From JAGNLM01 sp964439835 (GTDB taxonomy: Bacteria; Pseudomonadota; Gammaproteobacteria; JAABTG01), in the NCBI GenBank assembly GCA_964439835.1, contig CAYTPQ010000005.1, forward strand, positions 1 to 64,000: a stretch of DNA of 64,000 bases, in the 5' to 3' direction. This document shows positions 52,480 through 62,361 of the stretch, one piece after another. Both the position numbers and the translations under genes were made by a program. Numbering within the stretch: position 1 is the first letter of the stretch; every line of letters starts with the position of its first letter. The notes beneath the pieces are model-generated. The model did no database searches, was not told where the DNA came from, and saw only the letters and a list, made by a program, of their open reading frames with translations.

Positions 52480-55218
52480 ATGGCCTCCACCACTGCCGAT
52501 CCCCTCATCGCGAGCCGCACCGCGCAGGGCGCCTCCGGGCTCCAGCGCCGCAAGCAGATCTCGGTCCTCACCATGAACACGTTGGCCTTTACGGTCAACT
52601 TCGCGGTCTGGACCATGTTCTCCATCATCGGGATCAAGATCAAAGAGACCCTCGGTCTGAACGAGACCGAGTTCGGTCTGCTGGTTGCGACGCCGATCCT
52701 GACCGGCTCGCTGGTCCGCCTGCCGCTCGGCCTGCTCACCGACCGTTACGGCGGGCGCATCGTGTTCTTCATCCAGATGCTGGTGGTGGCCGTCCCCACC
52801 TACGGCCTGGCGTTCGCCACCGAGTACTGGCAGTTCCTGGTGATCGGACTGTTCACCGGCCTCGCCGGCGGGTCCTTTGCCATCGGCATCGCCTACACCT
52901 CCGCCTGGTTCGAGCGGGAACGCCAGGGTACGGCCATGGGCGTCTTCGGCGTGGGCAACGCCGGCGCGGCGGTCACCAACCTGGCGGCGCCGCTCATCGT
53001 GGTGGCGCTCGGCTGGCAGGCGGTCCCCCAGATCTATTCCGTGGCCATGCTGGTGATGGCGGTACTGTTCTGGCTCTTCACCTACCCGGACCCCCGGCAG
53101 GAGGAGCGCCGGCGCACCGGCCGGCACCTGACACTGGCCGAGCAGATGGCGCCGCTCGCCGAGGCGCGCGTCTGGCGCCTCGGGCTTGCCTACTTCTTTG
53201 TCTTCGGCGGCTTCGTGGCCCTGGCCCTGTGGCTGCCCAAGTACTACGTGGGCGAGTACGGACTGGACCTCAAGACCGCCGCCTTCATCACCCTGTTCTT
53301 CACCCTGCCCTCGGGTGTGATCCGGGCGCTTGGCGGCTGGGTCTCGGATCGCTACGGCGGCAACCGGGTGACCTGGTGGGTGTTCTGGATCTCGCTCGTC
53401 TGCCTGTTCTTCCTCTCCTACCCCTCGACCACGATGACCATCCACGGCATCCGGGGGAACGTCTCGTTCGACGTGGGCGTGGGCGTGGTGCTTTTCACCG
53501 TCCTGGCGTTCGTGGTCGGCGTCGCCCAGGGGATCGGCAAGGCCAGCGTGTACCGCCTGCTCGCGGACTACTACCCGGGCAACATGGGCTCGGTCGGCGG
53601 CATGGTGGGCGTCATCGGCGGTCTCGGCGGCTTCACCCTGCCGATCATGTTCGGGGTCGCCGCCGACGCCCTGAACATCCGGTCCTCGGCCTTCATGCTG
53701 CTGTACGCGGTGCTGGCCGGCGTGATGGTCTGGACTTGGCTTGCCGAGCGAGGCGAGCGCGAGGACGTCCTCGCGCAGCGTGCGGACCTGCGCGAGGAGA
53801 TGCAGAAGGCCGGCCTGATCGAAGGCCCGCGCCCGGGCACCCGCTGCCTCACCGACTGGCACCCCGAGGACGCGGCGTTCTGGGAGCGCGAGGGCAAGCG
53901 CGTCGCCAACCGCAATCTGTGGCTGTCGATGCCGGCCCTGCTGCTCGCCTTCTCGGTCTGGCTGGTGTGGTCGGTGGTGGTGGTCGAGCTGCCCCGGGTC
54001 GGCTTCGACTTCGACGCCAATCAGCTGTTCTGGCTCGCCGCCCTGCCCGGCCTCTCGGGCGCCGCGTTCCGGGTGCTCTACTCGTTCATGGTGCCGCTGT
54101 TCGGCGGGCGCAACTGGACGGTCTTCAGCACCGCGGTGCTCCTCGTCCCGGCGCTGTGGATGGGCTTTGCGGTGCAGGACCCGCGCACCCACTACGCGGT
54201 GTTCGTGGCGATCGCGCTGCTGTGCGGGCTCGGCGGCGGCAACTTCGCCTCGAGCATGGCCAACATCAGCTTCTTCTACCCCACGCGGCTACAGGGCACC
54301 GCGCTCGGCCTGAACGCCGGCATGGGCAACCTCGGCGTGGCGCTGGTGCAGATCGTGGCGCCGCTCGCCATCTATGCCGGGGCCCTCCCCTTCTTCGGTG
54401 GGGAGCCCCAGACCCGCCTGGCGGAGGCCGCGCAGGAGCTCGTCTGGCTGCAGAACGCGGGGTTCATCTGGGTCCCGTTCATCCTCGCCTCGGCGATCGC
54501 GGCCTATTTCGGCATGAACAACATCCGCGAGGCCCGCGGGTCATTCAAGGAACAGCTCATCATCTTCCGCCGCAAGCACCAGTGGGTGATGAGCTGGCTG
54601 TACACGGGCACCTTCGGTTCCTTCATCGGGCTGGCCGCGGGCTTCCCGATGCTCGTCGCGACCCAGTTCCCGGCCCACGACGCCTTCCAGTACGCCTTCC
54701 TCGGTCCGCTGGTCGGCGCGCTGATCCGGCCCGTCGGGGGCTGGCTCGCCGACCGCACCAGCGGCGCCCGCGTCACGCTCTGGGTCTTCCTCGCGATGGC
54801 GGTGCTGATCTACGGCGTGCGCGGCACGCTGCCGGTGGCCGGCGAGGGCGGCGACTATCCCACGTTCCTCGCGATCTTCCTGCTGCTCTTCGCCGCAGCC
54901 GGCATCGGCAACGGCGCGACCTTCAAGATGATCCCCGACATCTTCCAGACCCTGCACCAGCGTTGGACCGAGGGACTCTCGGACGCGGCGCGCGAGCAGG
55001 CCCGCCTGAGCGCCAGCAAGGAGGCCGCGGCCACCCTGGGCTTCTCTTCGGCGGTAGCGGCCTTCGGGGGCTTCTTCATCCCCAAGGCCTACGGCACCTC
55101 CATCGGGGCCACCGGAGACCCGCACGCGGCGCTGCTGTTCTTCGCCGCGTTCTACCTTTCCTGTCTCGCGGCGACCTGGTGGTGGTACGCGCGCAAAGGG
55201 GCGGAGGTGCCGTGCTGA
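52480..55218 (+). CDS. narK: Fused NarK1-NarK2 nitrate/nitrite transporter
   Basis: A 912-residue double transporter of the major facilitator family with about 24 helices. Half 1 (to about 430) has LPLGLLTDRYGGR and AGGSFAIGIAYTSAWF, NarK1-like (nitrate/proton). Half 2 (from about 465) has LCGLGGGNFASSMANISFFYP and PVGGWLADRTSG, NarK2-like (nitrate/nitrite antiport). Such natural fusions are known in Paracoccus and relatives. The frame is continuous, so the fusion is not a sequencing artefact on this evidence. It is divergent from narX with FNR and NarL sites upstream. Confidence 0.95.
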   Translation: MASTTADPLIASRTAQGASGLQRRKQISVLTMNTLAFTVNFAVWTMFSIIGIKIKETLGLNETEFGLLVATPILTGSLVRLPLGLLTDRYGGRIVFFIQMLVVAVPTYGLAFATEYWQFLVIGLFTGLAGGSFAIGIAYTSAWFERERQGTAMGVFGVGNAGAAVTNLAAPLIVVALGWQAVPQIYSVAMLVMAVLFWLFTYPDPRQEERRRTGRHLTLAEQMAPLAEARVWRLGLAYFFVFGGFVALALWLPKYYVGEYGLDLKTAAFITLFFTLPSGVIRALGGWVSDRYGGNRVTWWVFWISLVCLFFLSYPSTTMTIHGIRGNVSFDVGVGVVLFTVLAFVVGVAQGIGKASVYRLLADYYPGNMGSVGGMVGVIGGLGGFTLPIMFGVAADALNIRSSAFMLLYAVLAGVMVWTWLAERGEREDVLAQRADLREEMQKAGLIEGPRPGTRCLTDWHPEDAAFWEREGKRVANRNLWLSMPALLLAFSVWLVWSVVVVELPRVGFDFDANQLFWLAALPGLSGAAFRVLYSFMVPLFGGRNWTVFSTAVLLVPALWMGFAVQDPRTHYAVFVAIALLCGLGGGNFASSMANISFFYPTRLQGTALGLNAGMGNLGVALVQIVAPLAIYAGALPFFGGEPQTRLAEAAQELVWLQNAGFIWVPFILASAIAAYFGMNNIREARGSFKEQLIIFRRKHQWVMSWLYTGTFGSFIGLAAGFPMLVATQFPAHDAFQYAFLGPLVGALIRPVGGWLADRTSGARVTLWVFLAMAVLIYGVRGTLPVAGEGGDYPTFLAIFLLLFAAAGIGNGATFKMIPDIFQTLHQRWTEGLSDAAREQARLSASKEAAATLGFSSAVAAFGGFFIPKAYGTSIGATGDPHAALLFFAAFYLSCLAATWWWYARKGAEVPC

Positions 55219-55234
55219 GGTTTCCCAGGCTTTT

Positions 55235-55320
55235 CACCGCAGAGGCGCGGAGGCGCAGAGCGCTTCGATCGATTCTCCTCGAAACTTCCGCGCCTCTGCG
55301 TCTCTGCGTCTCTGCGGTTA
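55235..55320. repeat. Intergenic palindromic repeat, copy 2
   Basis: Left arm CACCGCAGAGGCGCGGAGGC (from 55235) and right arm CGCGCCTCTGCG...CTCTGCGG (55289-55318) form an almost perfect long hairpin about 30 bp long with a central loop. It lies between the two narK genes. It is the clearest of three related copies in the window. Confidence 0.75.
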
Positions 55321-55371
55321 GTCCTTATAGACCATCCATTCGAACGTTCGGGGAAGAGGGAGAGTAACGAC

Positions 55372-56973
55372 ATGGCCGACATCAGCGTCTGGGACGTCGA
55401 GGACAAGCAGTTCTGGGAGTCCACCGGCAGGCGCATCGCCAACCGGAACCTCTGGATCTCCATCCCCAACCTGCTCTGCGGGTTCGCCATCTGGCTGATG
55501 TGGGGGATCATCACGGTGCAGATGCTGAACCTGGGCTTTCCCTTCAGCCAGGCCGAGCTGTTCACCCTGACCGCCATCTCCGGCCTGACGGGGGCGACCC
55601 TGCGGATCCCGGCCTCGTTCATGATCCGGCTGGCCGGCGGCCGCAACACCATCTTCCTCACCTCGGCGATGCTGCTCCTGCCCGCCTTCGGCGCGGGGGT
55701 CGCGCTGCAGAGCCAGTCGACCCCACTGTGGGTGTTCCAGGCGCTCGCCTTCCTCTCCGGGATCGGAGGCGGCAACTTCGCCTCCTCCATGAGCAACATC
55801 AGCACCTTCTTCCCGAAGAGTCAGCAGGGCCTCGCGCTCGGCCTGAACGCCGGCCTCGGCAACTTCGGCGTCACCACCATGCAGATCCTGATCCCGGCGG
55901 TGATGACGGTGGGCGTGTTCGGCGCCCTCGGCGCCGGCGAGGCGATGACGCTGGTGAAGGACAGCGGCACCCTGATCGGCAAGATCCCGGCCGGCACCGC
56001 CACCTGGATCCAGAACGCCGGCTACGTCTGGGTCGTGATCCTGATCCCGCTGGTGCTGGCCGCCTGGTTCGGGATGAACAACCTGCGCCCGATCACCCCC
56101 GACGCCGGCCACCCCCTGGCTGCGTTTGGCCGCGTCACCGGCCTGTACCTGATCGGCTTCCTCACCGCAGGCGTCGGGCTCTACCTGTACCTGCCCGCGC
56201 CCACGGGTCTGGGCGTGCTCAACATGTGGGTGGCAATGCTGTTGATCATGGTCAGCACGCTGCTGCTGATGCGCGCGGTGCCCGGGAAGATTGGCGCCAA
56301 CATGGCCCGCCAGTTCGCCATCTTCAAGGACAAGCACACCTGGTCGATGACCGTCCTCTACATCCTCACCTTCGGCTCGTTCATCGGTTTCTCGATGGCG
56401 TTGCCGCTGTCCATCACCGTCATCTTCGGCTTCAGCTCAGTCGAGGTCGGCGGTGTCGTGCAGCGGGTGGCCAACGCCAACGCCCCCAGCGCGCTGACCT
56501 ACTCCTGGATCGGGCCGTTCGTCGGCGCACTGGCACGCCCGATCGGCGGCTGGATCTCCGACAAGGTCGGCGGGTCGATCGTCACCCAGGTCATCGCCGG
56601 CATTATGGTGCTGGCCTCGGCGGCGGCGGGCTACATGATGCTACTCGCGTACAACTCGCCCACACCGGAGCAGTACTTTCTGCCGTTCCTGGCGCTGTTC
56701 GTCCTGATCTTCGCCGCCACCGGCGTCGGCAACGGCTCGACCTTCCGCACCATCGGCGTCATCTACAACCGCGAGCAGGCCGGTCCGGTGCTGGGGTGGA
56801 CCTCGGCGGTCGCCGCCTACGGCTCGTTCGTCGCGCCGCTGGTGATTGGCGAGCAGATCAAGGGCGGCACGCCGGAGCTCGCCATGTACGGCTTCGCCGC
56901 CTTCTACGCCCTCTGCATGGTGTTGAACTGGTGGTTCTACCTGCGCCGCAACGCCTACGTGAAGAACCCGTGA
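55372..56973 (+). CDS. narK2: NarK2-like nitrate/nitrite transporter
   Basis: A 533-residue MFS transporter with about 12-14 helices that closely resembles the second half of the fused narK (WESTGRRIANRNLWISIPNLL, GGGNFASSMSNISTFFP, RPIGGWISDKVGG). It probably exchanges nitrate for nitrite during nitrate respiration. It sits 66 bases before narG in the same direction, so it is likely part of the nar operon. The symbol is by similarity; the exact subtype is inferred. Confidence 0.93.
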   Translation: MADISVWDVEDKQFWESTGRRIANRNLWISIPNLLCGFAIWLMWGIITVQMLNLGFPFSQAELFTLTAISGLTGATLRIPASFMIRLAGGRNTIFLTSAMLLLPAFGAGVALQSQSTPLWVFQALAFLSGIGGGNFASSMSNISTFFPKSQQGLALGLNAGLGNFGVTTMQILIPAVMTVGVFGALGAGEAMTLVKDSGTLIGKIPAGTATWIQNAGYVWVVILIPLVLAAWFGMNNLRPITPDAGHPLAAFGRVTGLYLIGFLTAGVGLYLYLPAPTGLGVLNMWVAMLLIMVSTLLLMRAVPGKIGANMARQFAIFKDKHTWSMTVLYILTFGSFIGFSMALPLSITVIFGFSSVEVGGVVQRVANANAPSALTYSWIGPFVGALARPIGGWISDKVGGSIVTQVIAGIMVLASAAAGYMMLLAYNSPTPEQYFLPFLALFVLIFAATGVGNGSTFRTIGVIYNREQAGPVLGWTSAVAAYGSFVAPLVIGEQIKGGTPELAMYGFAAFYALCMVLNWWFYLRRNAYVKNP

Positions 56974-57038
56974 GGATCCAAGCCCGTGCCCAACGTCATC
57001 GACTCCGTACCCCTCGCCGTCACTAGCGGAGACCGTTC

Positions 57039-60000
57039 ATGAGTCACTTCCTCGACCGACTGAATTACTTCTGGAACCCGAAGGAGCCGTTCTCCGGTGA
57101 TCACGGCGTGGCCACCGGCGAGGACCGGACCTGGGAGGATGCCTACCGCAACCGCTGGGCCCACGACAAGATCGTGCGCTCCACCCACGGCGTGAACTGC
57201 ACGGGGTCCTGCTCCTGGAAGATCTACGTCAAGGGCGGGATCGTCACCTGGGAGACCCAGCAGACCGACTACCCGCGGACGCGCTGGGACATGCCCAACC
57301 ACGAGCCGCGGGGCTGCGCGCGCGGCGCGAGCTACAGCTGGTACCTCTACAGCGCCAACCGGCTGAAGTACCCGCTGGTCCGCGGGCGGCTCCTCAAGCA
57401 CTGGCGTGCCGCGCGCGCCAACCTCGGGCCGGTCGAGGCCTGGGCCTCGATCGTCGAGGACGACGCGAAGCGTCGGGACTACCAGCGCGTGCGCGGGCTC
57501 GGCGGCTTCGTCCGCTCGAGCTGGGACGAGGTCAACGAGATCGTCGCTGCGGCGAACGTCTACACGGTCAAGCGGCACGGCCCCGACCGGGTGGTGGGCT
57601 TCTCGCCAATCCCGGCCATGTCGATGGTGAGCTACGCCGCGGGCAGCCGTTACCTCAGCCTGATCGGCGGCACCTGCATGAGCTTCTACGACTGGTACTG
57701 CGACCTGCCGCCCAGCAGCCCGCAGATCTGGGGTGAGCAGACGGACGTCCCCGAGTCGGCCGACTGGTACAACTCGAGCTTCATCATCGCCTGGGGCTCC
57801 AACGTCCCCCAGACCCGCACGCCGGACGCCCACTTCTTTACCGAGGTCCGTTACAAGGGCACCAAGACGGTCGCCGTGACCCCGGACTACTCCGAGGTCG
57901 CCAAGCTGGCCGACATCTGGATGCACCCCAAGCAGGGCACGGACGCCGCAGTCGCGATGGCCATGGGCCACGTGATCCTGAAGGAGTTCTACTTCGACCG
58001 GCGCAGCGCCTACTTCGACGACTACGCGCGGCGCTACACCGACCTGCCTCTGCTGGTCCTACTGGAGGAGCAGCGGCTGCCGAGCGGCGAGACCGTGCTG
58101 GTGCCGGGGCGCTACCTGCGCGCCTCGGACTTCGCCGGCGGGCTCGCCGAGAGCAACAATCCAGAGTGGAAGACCGTCGCGATTGACCAGTCCGGCCAGG
58201 TGGTGCTGCCGAACGGGTCGATCGGCTTCCGCTGGGGACCCGAGGGCCGCGCCGACGCGGGCAAGTGGAACCTGGAAGCAAGGGACGCCCGCGACGGCAA
58301 AGAGGTCAAGCTGAAGCTCTCGCTGCTCGAGGGAGAGAAACCGAGCGCCGAGACGGCCCGGGTCGGCTTCCCCTACTTCGGCGGCCTCGCCAACCCGCAC
58401 TTCAAGAGCAACGTCCAGAGCGACGTGCTGGTGCGTACGGTGCCGGTGCAGCGGGTCTCGCTCGGTGCTGGCGCCGGCGAGGCCCTGGTCGCCACCGTTT
58501 TCGACCTGCAGGTCGCCAACTACGGCGTCGCCCGCGGCCTGCCCGGGGAGCTGGCGGCGAAGGACTTCGACGACAACACGCCTTACACGCCCGCCTGGCA
58601 GGAGGCCATCACCGGGACCCCGCGCGCGCAGGTCATCGCCGTGGCGCGGCAGTTCGCCGAGACCGCCGAGAAGACCGAGGGCAAGGCCATGGTCATCATC
58701 GGCGCCGCGATGAATCACTGGTACCACGCCGACATGAACTACCGCGGCGTGATCAACATGCTGATGCTGTGCGGGTGTATCGGCAAGAGCGGCGGCGGCT
58801 GGGCGCACTACGTCGGCCAGGAGAAGCTGCGGCCGCAAACCGGCTGGACCGCGCTCGCCTTCGCGCTCGACTGGGCCCGCCCGCCGCGCCTGCAGAACAG
58901 CACCAGCGCGTTCTATGCCCACACCGACCAGTGGCGCTACGAGAAGGTCGGCGTCGACGAGGTCCTCTCGCCCCTCGCCGACAAGGCCCGCTACGGCGGC
59001 AGCCTGATCGACTACAACGTGCGCGCCGAGCGCATGGGCTGGCTACCGTCGGTGCCGCAGCTGAAGACCAACCCGCTCAAGGTCGCACGCGACGCCGCGG
59101 CCGCCGGTCTGGACCCGAGGGACTACGCGGTGAAGGGACTCTCGGACGGCACCCTGCAGATGAGTTGCGAGGACCCGGACCACCCCGACAACTGGCCGCG
59201 CAACCTGTTCGTGTGGCGCTCCAACCTGCTCGGCAGCTCGGGCAAGGGCCACGAGTACTTCCTGAAGCACCTGCTCGGCACCAGCAACGGCGTGCAGGGC
59301 AAGGACCTCGGTCCCGACGGCGCGCACCCCAGCGAGGTCGTGTGGCACGACCAGGCGCCGGAAGGGAAGCTGGACCTGCTCGTCACACTCGACTTCCGGA
59401 TGAGCACCACCTGCCTGTACTCGGACATCGTGCTGCCCACGGCCACCTGGTACGAGAAGAACGACCTCAACACCAGCGACATGCACCCCTTCATCCACCC
59501 CCTGTCGACGGCGGTGGACCCCCCCTGGCAGGCGCGCAGCGACTGGGAGATCTACAAGGGCTTCGCCCGCGCCTTCAGCGAGGTCTGCGTCGGCCACCTC
59601 GGGGTCGAGAAGGACCTGGTGCTGACCCCGCTGATGCACGACACCCCGGCCGAGCTCGCCCAGGCCCTGGACGTCCAGGAGTGGAAGCGCGGCGAGGTGC
59701 CGCTGGTGCCCGGCAAGACGGGTCCGACCATGACCGTCGTCGAGCGCGACTACCCGAATGTCTACAAGCGCTTCACCGCGTTGGGGCCGCTGATGGCGAA
59801 GATCGGCAACGGCGGCAAGGGCATCGCCTGGAAGACCGAGACCGAGGTGACCCAGCTCGGGCAGCTGAACGGCCTCGTCACCGCCGAGGGCCCCACCAAG
59901 GGCCTGCCGCGGATCGAGTCCGACATCGACGCGACCGAGGTGATCCTGATGCTCGCCCCGGAGACCAACGGCCACGTGGCGGTCAAGGCCTGGGAGGCGC

Positions 60001-60839
60001 TCGGCAAGGCGACCGGCCGCGACCACACGCACCTGGCCCTGTACCGCGAGGACGAGAAGATCCGCTTCCGTGACATCCAGGCGCAGCCGCGCAAGATCAT
60101 CAGCTCGCCCACCTGGAGCGGGATCGAGAGCGAGAACGTCTCCTACAACTCGGGCTACACCAACGTCCACGAGCTGATCCCCTGGCGCACCCTGAGCGGC
60201 CGCCAGCAGTTCTACATGGACCACCCCTGGATGCGGGCCTTTGGCGAGGGCTTCTCGAGCTACCGCCCGCCGGTCGACCTGAAGACCACCGCCGGCATCC
60301 ACCAGAAGCGGTCCAACGGTAACCCCGAGATCCTGCTCAACTTCATCACGCCGCACCAGAAGTGGGGTATCCACTCCACCTACACCGACAACCTGCACAT
60401 GCTGACGCTGAGCCGGGGCGGTCCCATCATCTGGCTGAGCGAGGACGACGCGCGCCGGATCGGGGTGGAGGACAACGACTGGGTCGAGCTCTTCAACGTG
60501 AATGGCGCCATCGCGGCGCGGGCGGTCGTGAGCCAGCGGGTCAACCCGGGCATGGTGCTGATGTACCACGCCCAGGAAAAGATCGTGAACACGCCCGCCT
60601 CCGAGATCACCGGCGCGCGTGGCGGCATCCACAACTCGGTGACCCGGATCGCGGTCAAGCCGACCCACATGATCGGCGGCTACGCCCAGTTCAGTTACGG
60701 CTTCAACTACTACGGCACCATCGGCACCAACCGCGACGAGTTCGTCGTCGTGCGCAAGATGGTCAACGTCGACTGGATGGACACCCCCGTGTCCAAAGAG
60801 CTCATTCCGATCGTCCAGGCCCACGGAGAAAGCGTATGA
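57039..60839 (+). CDS. narG: Respiratory nitrate reductase, alpha subunit
   Basis: A 1266-residue molybdenum enzyme that reduces nitrate to nitrite on the cytoplasmic side. The FS0 cluster ligands are H50, C54, C58 and C93 (HGVNCTGSCSW; PRGCARG). The molybdenum-ligand aspartate region is SFYDWYCDLPPSSPQ. The molybdopterin-binding C-terminal domain has NTPASEITGARGGIHNS. The length is normal for NarG, and no Tat signal is seen, as expected. The stop overlaps the narH start. Confidence 0.98.
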   Translation: MSHFLDRLNYFWNPKEPFSGDHGVATGEDRTWEDAYRNRWAHDKIVRSTHGVNCTGSCSWKIYVKGGIVTWETQQTDYPRTRWDMPNHEPRGCARGASYSWYLYSANRLKYPLVRGRLLKHWRAARANLGPVEAWASIVEDDAKRRDYQRVRGLGGFVRSSWDEVNEIVAAANVYTVKRHGPDRVVGFSPIPAMSMVSYAAGSRYLSLIGGTCMSFYDWYCDLPPSSPQIWGEQTDVPESADWYNSSFIIAWGSNVPQTRTPDAHFFTEVRYKGTKTVAVTPDYSEVAKLADIWMHPKQGTDAAVAMAMGHVILKEFYFDRRSAYFDDYARRYTDLPLLVLLEEQRLPSGETVLVPGRYLRASDFAGGLAESNNPEWKTVAIDQSGQVVLPNGSIGFRWGPEGRADAGKWNLEARDARDGKEVKLKLSLLEGEKPSAETARVGFPYFGGLANPHFKSNVQSDVLVRTVPVQRVSLGAGAGEALVATVFDLQVANYGVARGLPGELAAKDFDDNTPYTPAWQEAITGTPRAQVIAVARQFAETAEKTEGKAMVIIGAAMNHWYHADMNYRGVINMLMLCGCIGKSGGGWAHYVGQEKLRPQTGWTALAFALDWARPPRLQNSTSAFYAHTDQWRYEKVGVDEVLSPLADKARYGGSLIDYNVRAERMGWLPSVPQLKTNPLKVARDAAAAGLDPRDYAVKGLSDGTLQMSCEDPDHPDNWPRNLFVWRSNLLGSSGKGHEYFLKHLLGTSNGVQGKDLGPDGAHPSEVVWHDQAPEGKLDLLVTLDFRMSTTCLYSDIVLPTATWYEKNDLNTSDMHPFIHPLSTAVDPPWQARSDWEIYKGFARAFSEVCVGHLGVEKDLVLTPLMHDTPAELAQALDVQEWKRGEVPLVPGKTGPTMTVVERDYPNVYKRFTALGPLMAKIGNGGKGIAWKTETEVTQLGQLNGLVTAEGPTKGLPRIESDIDATEVILMLAPETNGHVAVKAWEALGKATGRDHTHLALYREDEKIRFRDIQAQPRKIISSPTWSGIESENVSYNSGYTNVHELIPWRTLSGRQQFYMDHPWMRAFGEGFSSYRPPVDLKTTAGIHQKRSNGNPEILLNFITPHQKWGIHSTYTDNLHMLTLSRGGPIIWLSEDDARRIGVEDNDWVELFNVNGAIAARAVVSQRVNPGMVLMYHAQEKIVNTPASEITGARGGIHNSVTRIAVKPTHMIGGYAQFSYGFNYYGTIGTNRDEFVVVRKMVNVDWMDTPVSKELIPIVQAHGESV

Positions 60840-62359
60840 AAGTTCGTGCTCAAGTCGGCATGGTGCTGAACCTGGACAAGTGCATCGGGTGTCACACCTG
60901 CTCCGTCACCTGCAAGAACGTGTGGACCAGCCGGCCCGGTGTCGAGTACGCCTGGTTCAACAACGTCGAGACCAAGCCGGGCATCGGCTACCCCAAGGAG
61001 TGGGAAAACCAGGACCGCTGGCAGGGCGGCTGGGTGCGCAAGGCGGACGGCAGCATCGCCCCGCGCCAGGGCGCCAAGTGGCAGGTCCTGATGAAGATCT
61101 TCGCCAACCCGAGGTTGCCGGAGATCGACGACTACTACGAGCCCTTCACCTTCGACTACGACCACCTGCAGTCGGCGCCCGAGATGCGGGCGGCGCCGAC
61201 CGCGCGCCCGCGCAGCCTGATCACCGGCATGCAGATGGACAAGATCGTCTGGGGCCCGAACTGGGAGGAGATCCTCGGCGGCGAGTTCAGCAAGCGCTCG
61301 AAGGACAAGAACTTCGACGAGATCCAGAAGGAGATGTACGGGCAGTTCGAGAACACCTTCATGATGTACCTGCCCAGGCTGTGCGAGCACTGCCTGAACC
61401 CGGCGTGCGTCGCGAGCTGTCCCTCCGGTTCGATCTACAAGCGGGAGGAGGACGGCATCGTCCTGATCGACCAGGACAAGTGCCGCGGCTGGCGGATGTG
61501 CGTCAGCGGCTGCCCGTACAAGAAGATCTACTACAACTGGAAGAGCGGCAAGGCGGAGAAGTGCATCTTCTGCTACCCGCGCATCGAGAGCGGTCAGCCG
61601 ACCGTGTGCTCGGAGACCTGCGTCGGCCGGATCCGCTACCTGGGCGTGCTGCTCTACGACGCCGACCGCATCGCGGAGGTGGCGAGCACCGCCCGCGACC
61701 GCGACCTCTACGAGGCGCAGCTCGGGATGTTCCTCGACCCCAACGACCCGAAGGTGATCGCCCAGGCGCGCGCCGACGGCGTACCGGAGAAGTGGCTGGA
61801 GGCCGCGCGCAACAGCCCGGTCTACAAGATGGCGATGGACTGGAAGGTGGCGCTGCCGCTGCACCCCGAATACCGGACCCTGCCGATGGTCTGGTACGTG
61901 CCGCCGCTCTCCCCCATCACGTCCGCGGCCAACGCGGGGCACGTGGGTGCGAACGGCGAGATCCCCGACGTCAGCCAGCTGCGGATCCCGGTCAAGTACT
62001 TGGCCAACCTGCTGACCGCCGGCGACACTGCGCCCGTGGTGCGGGCGCTGGAGCGGCTGCTAGCGATGCGCGCCTACCAGCGCGAGAAGCACGTGGAGAA
62101 CCGGGTCAACACCACGGCGCTCACCCAGGTCGGGCTGACCGAGGCCCAGGCGCTGGAGATGTACCAGGTGATGGCGATCGCGAACTACGAGGACCGGTTC
62201 GTGATCCCGAGCACCCACCGCGAGTACGCGGAGAACGCCTTCAGCGTGCGCGGCAGCTGCGGGTTCTCGCTCGGCAACGGCTGCTCGGAGGGGATCAGCG
62301 AGACAAGCCTCTTCGGCAGCGAGAAGAAGCGCACCATCCCGCTGAAGGCGGAGGTCTGA
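60836..62359 (+). CDS. narH: Respiratory nitrate reductase, beta subunit
   Basis: A 507-residue iron-sulfur subunit. Four cluster motifs are visible: CIGCHTCSVTC (C16, C19, C22, C26), CEHCLNPACVASCP, CRGWRMCVSGCP (tryptophan in place of a cysteine, the [3Fe-4S] site) and CIFCYPRIESGQPTVCSETC. The ATG at 60836 overlaps narG by 4 bases and fits the family N-terminus. It carries electrons from NarI to NarG. Confidence 0.98.
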   Translation: MKVRAQVGMVLNLDKCIGCHTCSVTCKNVWTSRPGVEYAWFNNVETKPGIGYPKEWENQDRWQGGWVRKADGSIAPRQGAKWQVLMKIFANPRLPEIDDYYEPFTFDYDHLQSAPEMRAAPTARPRSLITGMQMDKIVWGPNWEEILGGEFSKRSKDKNFDEIQKEMYGQFENTFMMYLPRLCEHCLNPACVASCPSGSIYKREEDGIVLIDQDKCRGWRMCVSGCPYKKIYYNWKSGKAEKCIFCYPRIESGQPTVCSETCVGRIRYLGVLLYDADRIAEVASTARDRDLYEAQLGMFLDPNDPKVIAQARADGVPEKWLEAARNSPVYKMAMDWKVALPLHPEYRTLPMVWYVPPLSPITSAANAGHVGANGEIPDVSQLRIPVKYLANLLTAGDTAPVVRALERLLAMRAYQREKHVENRVNTTALTQVGLTEAQALEMYQVMAIANYEDRFVIPSTHREYAENAFSVRGSCGFSLGNGCSEGISETSLFGSEKKRTIPLKAEV

Positions 62360-62361
62360 CC

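Noticed and set aside
52360..54192. Open frame of 610 codons opposite the fused narK
   Set aside because: It is rich in histidine, glutamine and glutamate repeats typical of antisense shadows of membrane-protein genes, with no ribosome site or recognisable domain.
52480..55218. Frameshift or assembly error joining two narK genes
   Set aside because: The frame is continuous through a plausible linker, both halves are complete, and natural NarK1-NarK2 fusions are known.
59043..60824. Open frame of 593 codons opposite narG
   Set aside because: It is a shadow of narG, whose cofactor motifs are intact.
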